NCBI GenBank assembly: GCA_023333565.1
Contig: JAJKFH010001865.1
Span: forward strand, 1,054,001 to 1,118,000
DNA from: Puffinus mauretanicus
Taxonomy: Eukaryota; Chordata; Aves; Procellariiformes; Procellariidae
DNA: 64,000 bases
Direction: 5' to 3'
The position numbers and the translations under genes are program-made. Shown piece after piece: positions 63,765 through 64,000 of this stretch (position 1 is the stretch's first letter; every line of letters begins with the position of its first letter). The notes under the pieces were generated by a model. It was given only the letters and a program-made list of their open reading frames with translations, did no database searches and was not told where the DNA came from.

Positions 63765-64000
63765 AGAACATGGGAAGTATCACTAATCCTCATTTGTTTT
63801 AAATACTGGTTATATTATTTTTGTATGGTTCTATTATGGTTGTATTATTTTTCTGTCTGGCTTCTATCTTTTTTCTCTTTGTTTCACCATTACGACCCTG
63901 TTTCACTGGGTGGTTTTTTTATTTAAAATAGAAGTCCCTTTATTTACCAGCACTGTCGCACAGTCCCTATTGCGATGAAAAAGTACAGTCACAATCAATA

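Larger units (their letters stand above)
61021..64000. other. Non-coding stretch to the window end
   Basis: T12 at 61133-61144 leads into a pyrimidine-rich run. A perfect 12-bp tandem pair lies at 63741-63764. Frames up to 128 codons (62604-62990 minus) have no recognisable domain. If the CpG island at 60721-61020 is a promoter firing rightward, this would be its first intron or exon, but no splice-supported exon was found. Confidence 0.55.

Noticed and set aside
1..64000. tRNA, rRNA, CRISPR, operon or endogenous viral coding regions
   Set aside because: No tRNA A/B-box pairs with foldable arms, no spaced direct-repeat arrays, and no retroviral gag/pol/env or other viral motifs were found in either strand.

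Overview
The window looks like a stretch of a bird (or closely related archosaur) nuclear genome. The main evidence is three recognisable CR1 LINE fragments. Two are on the minus strand (about 2755-3134 and 41198-41679). One short plus-strand fragment (about 3851-3920) ends in the avian-type ATTCTATG tail. Older CR1-like and MIR-like relics are also present. Dispersed repeats are otherwise sparse, CpG is depleted outside a few short islands, and A/T-rich and purine-rich tracts occur throughout. This is inference from repeat content, and no gene was available to confirm it.

I found no complete or convincingly partial protein-coding gene. Open frames in the window reach at most 174 codons, have no recognisable domains, and often lie opposite other open frames in GC-rich patches. 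There is no operon structure, no ribosome binding sites, no CRISPR, no rRNA and no clear tRNA. The DNA is best read as intergenic sequence or one or more long introns, so any function is likely to be regulatory or structural.

Layout: 1-2750 is unremarkable. 2755-4890 is a small nest of mobile-element relics: a minus-strand CR1 with an internal deletion, a CpG-dense patch (3431-3580), a plus-strand CR1 3' end, and a frame-broken L1-like reverse transcriptase relic (about 4270-4830). 8090-8690 is a GC-richer island of unknown origin, possibly an old LTR or other repeat. 25141-25440 holds a MIR-like piece next to an old CR1 whose ORF2 C-terminal coding is still readable. 27617-27905 contains two A-run plus (CCCAA)n tracts. 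29131-29330 is a small CpG-rich island. 36049-36136 and 38492-38579 are an exact 88-bp direct duplication 2,443 bp apart. 41198-41726 is the longest CR1 copy, abutted by a 16-bp tandem triplet. 46560-46720 is very A/T-rich with a perfect 20-bp palindrome. 47435-47488 is a purine-only tract, 51831-51868 a G-quadruplex candidate and 52228-52261 a Z-DNA candidate. About 53930-54640 is an ancient antisense CR1, followed by a MIR-like SINE (about 54862-55022). 60721-61020 is the strongest CpG island and the best promoter candidate.

Nothing here amounts to a new biological system. The items most worth checking are the L1-like fossil in an avian-like genome, the exact 88-bp duplication, and the 60.7-61.0 kb CpG island.
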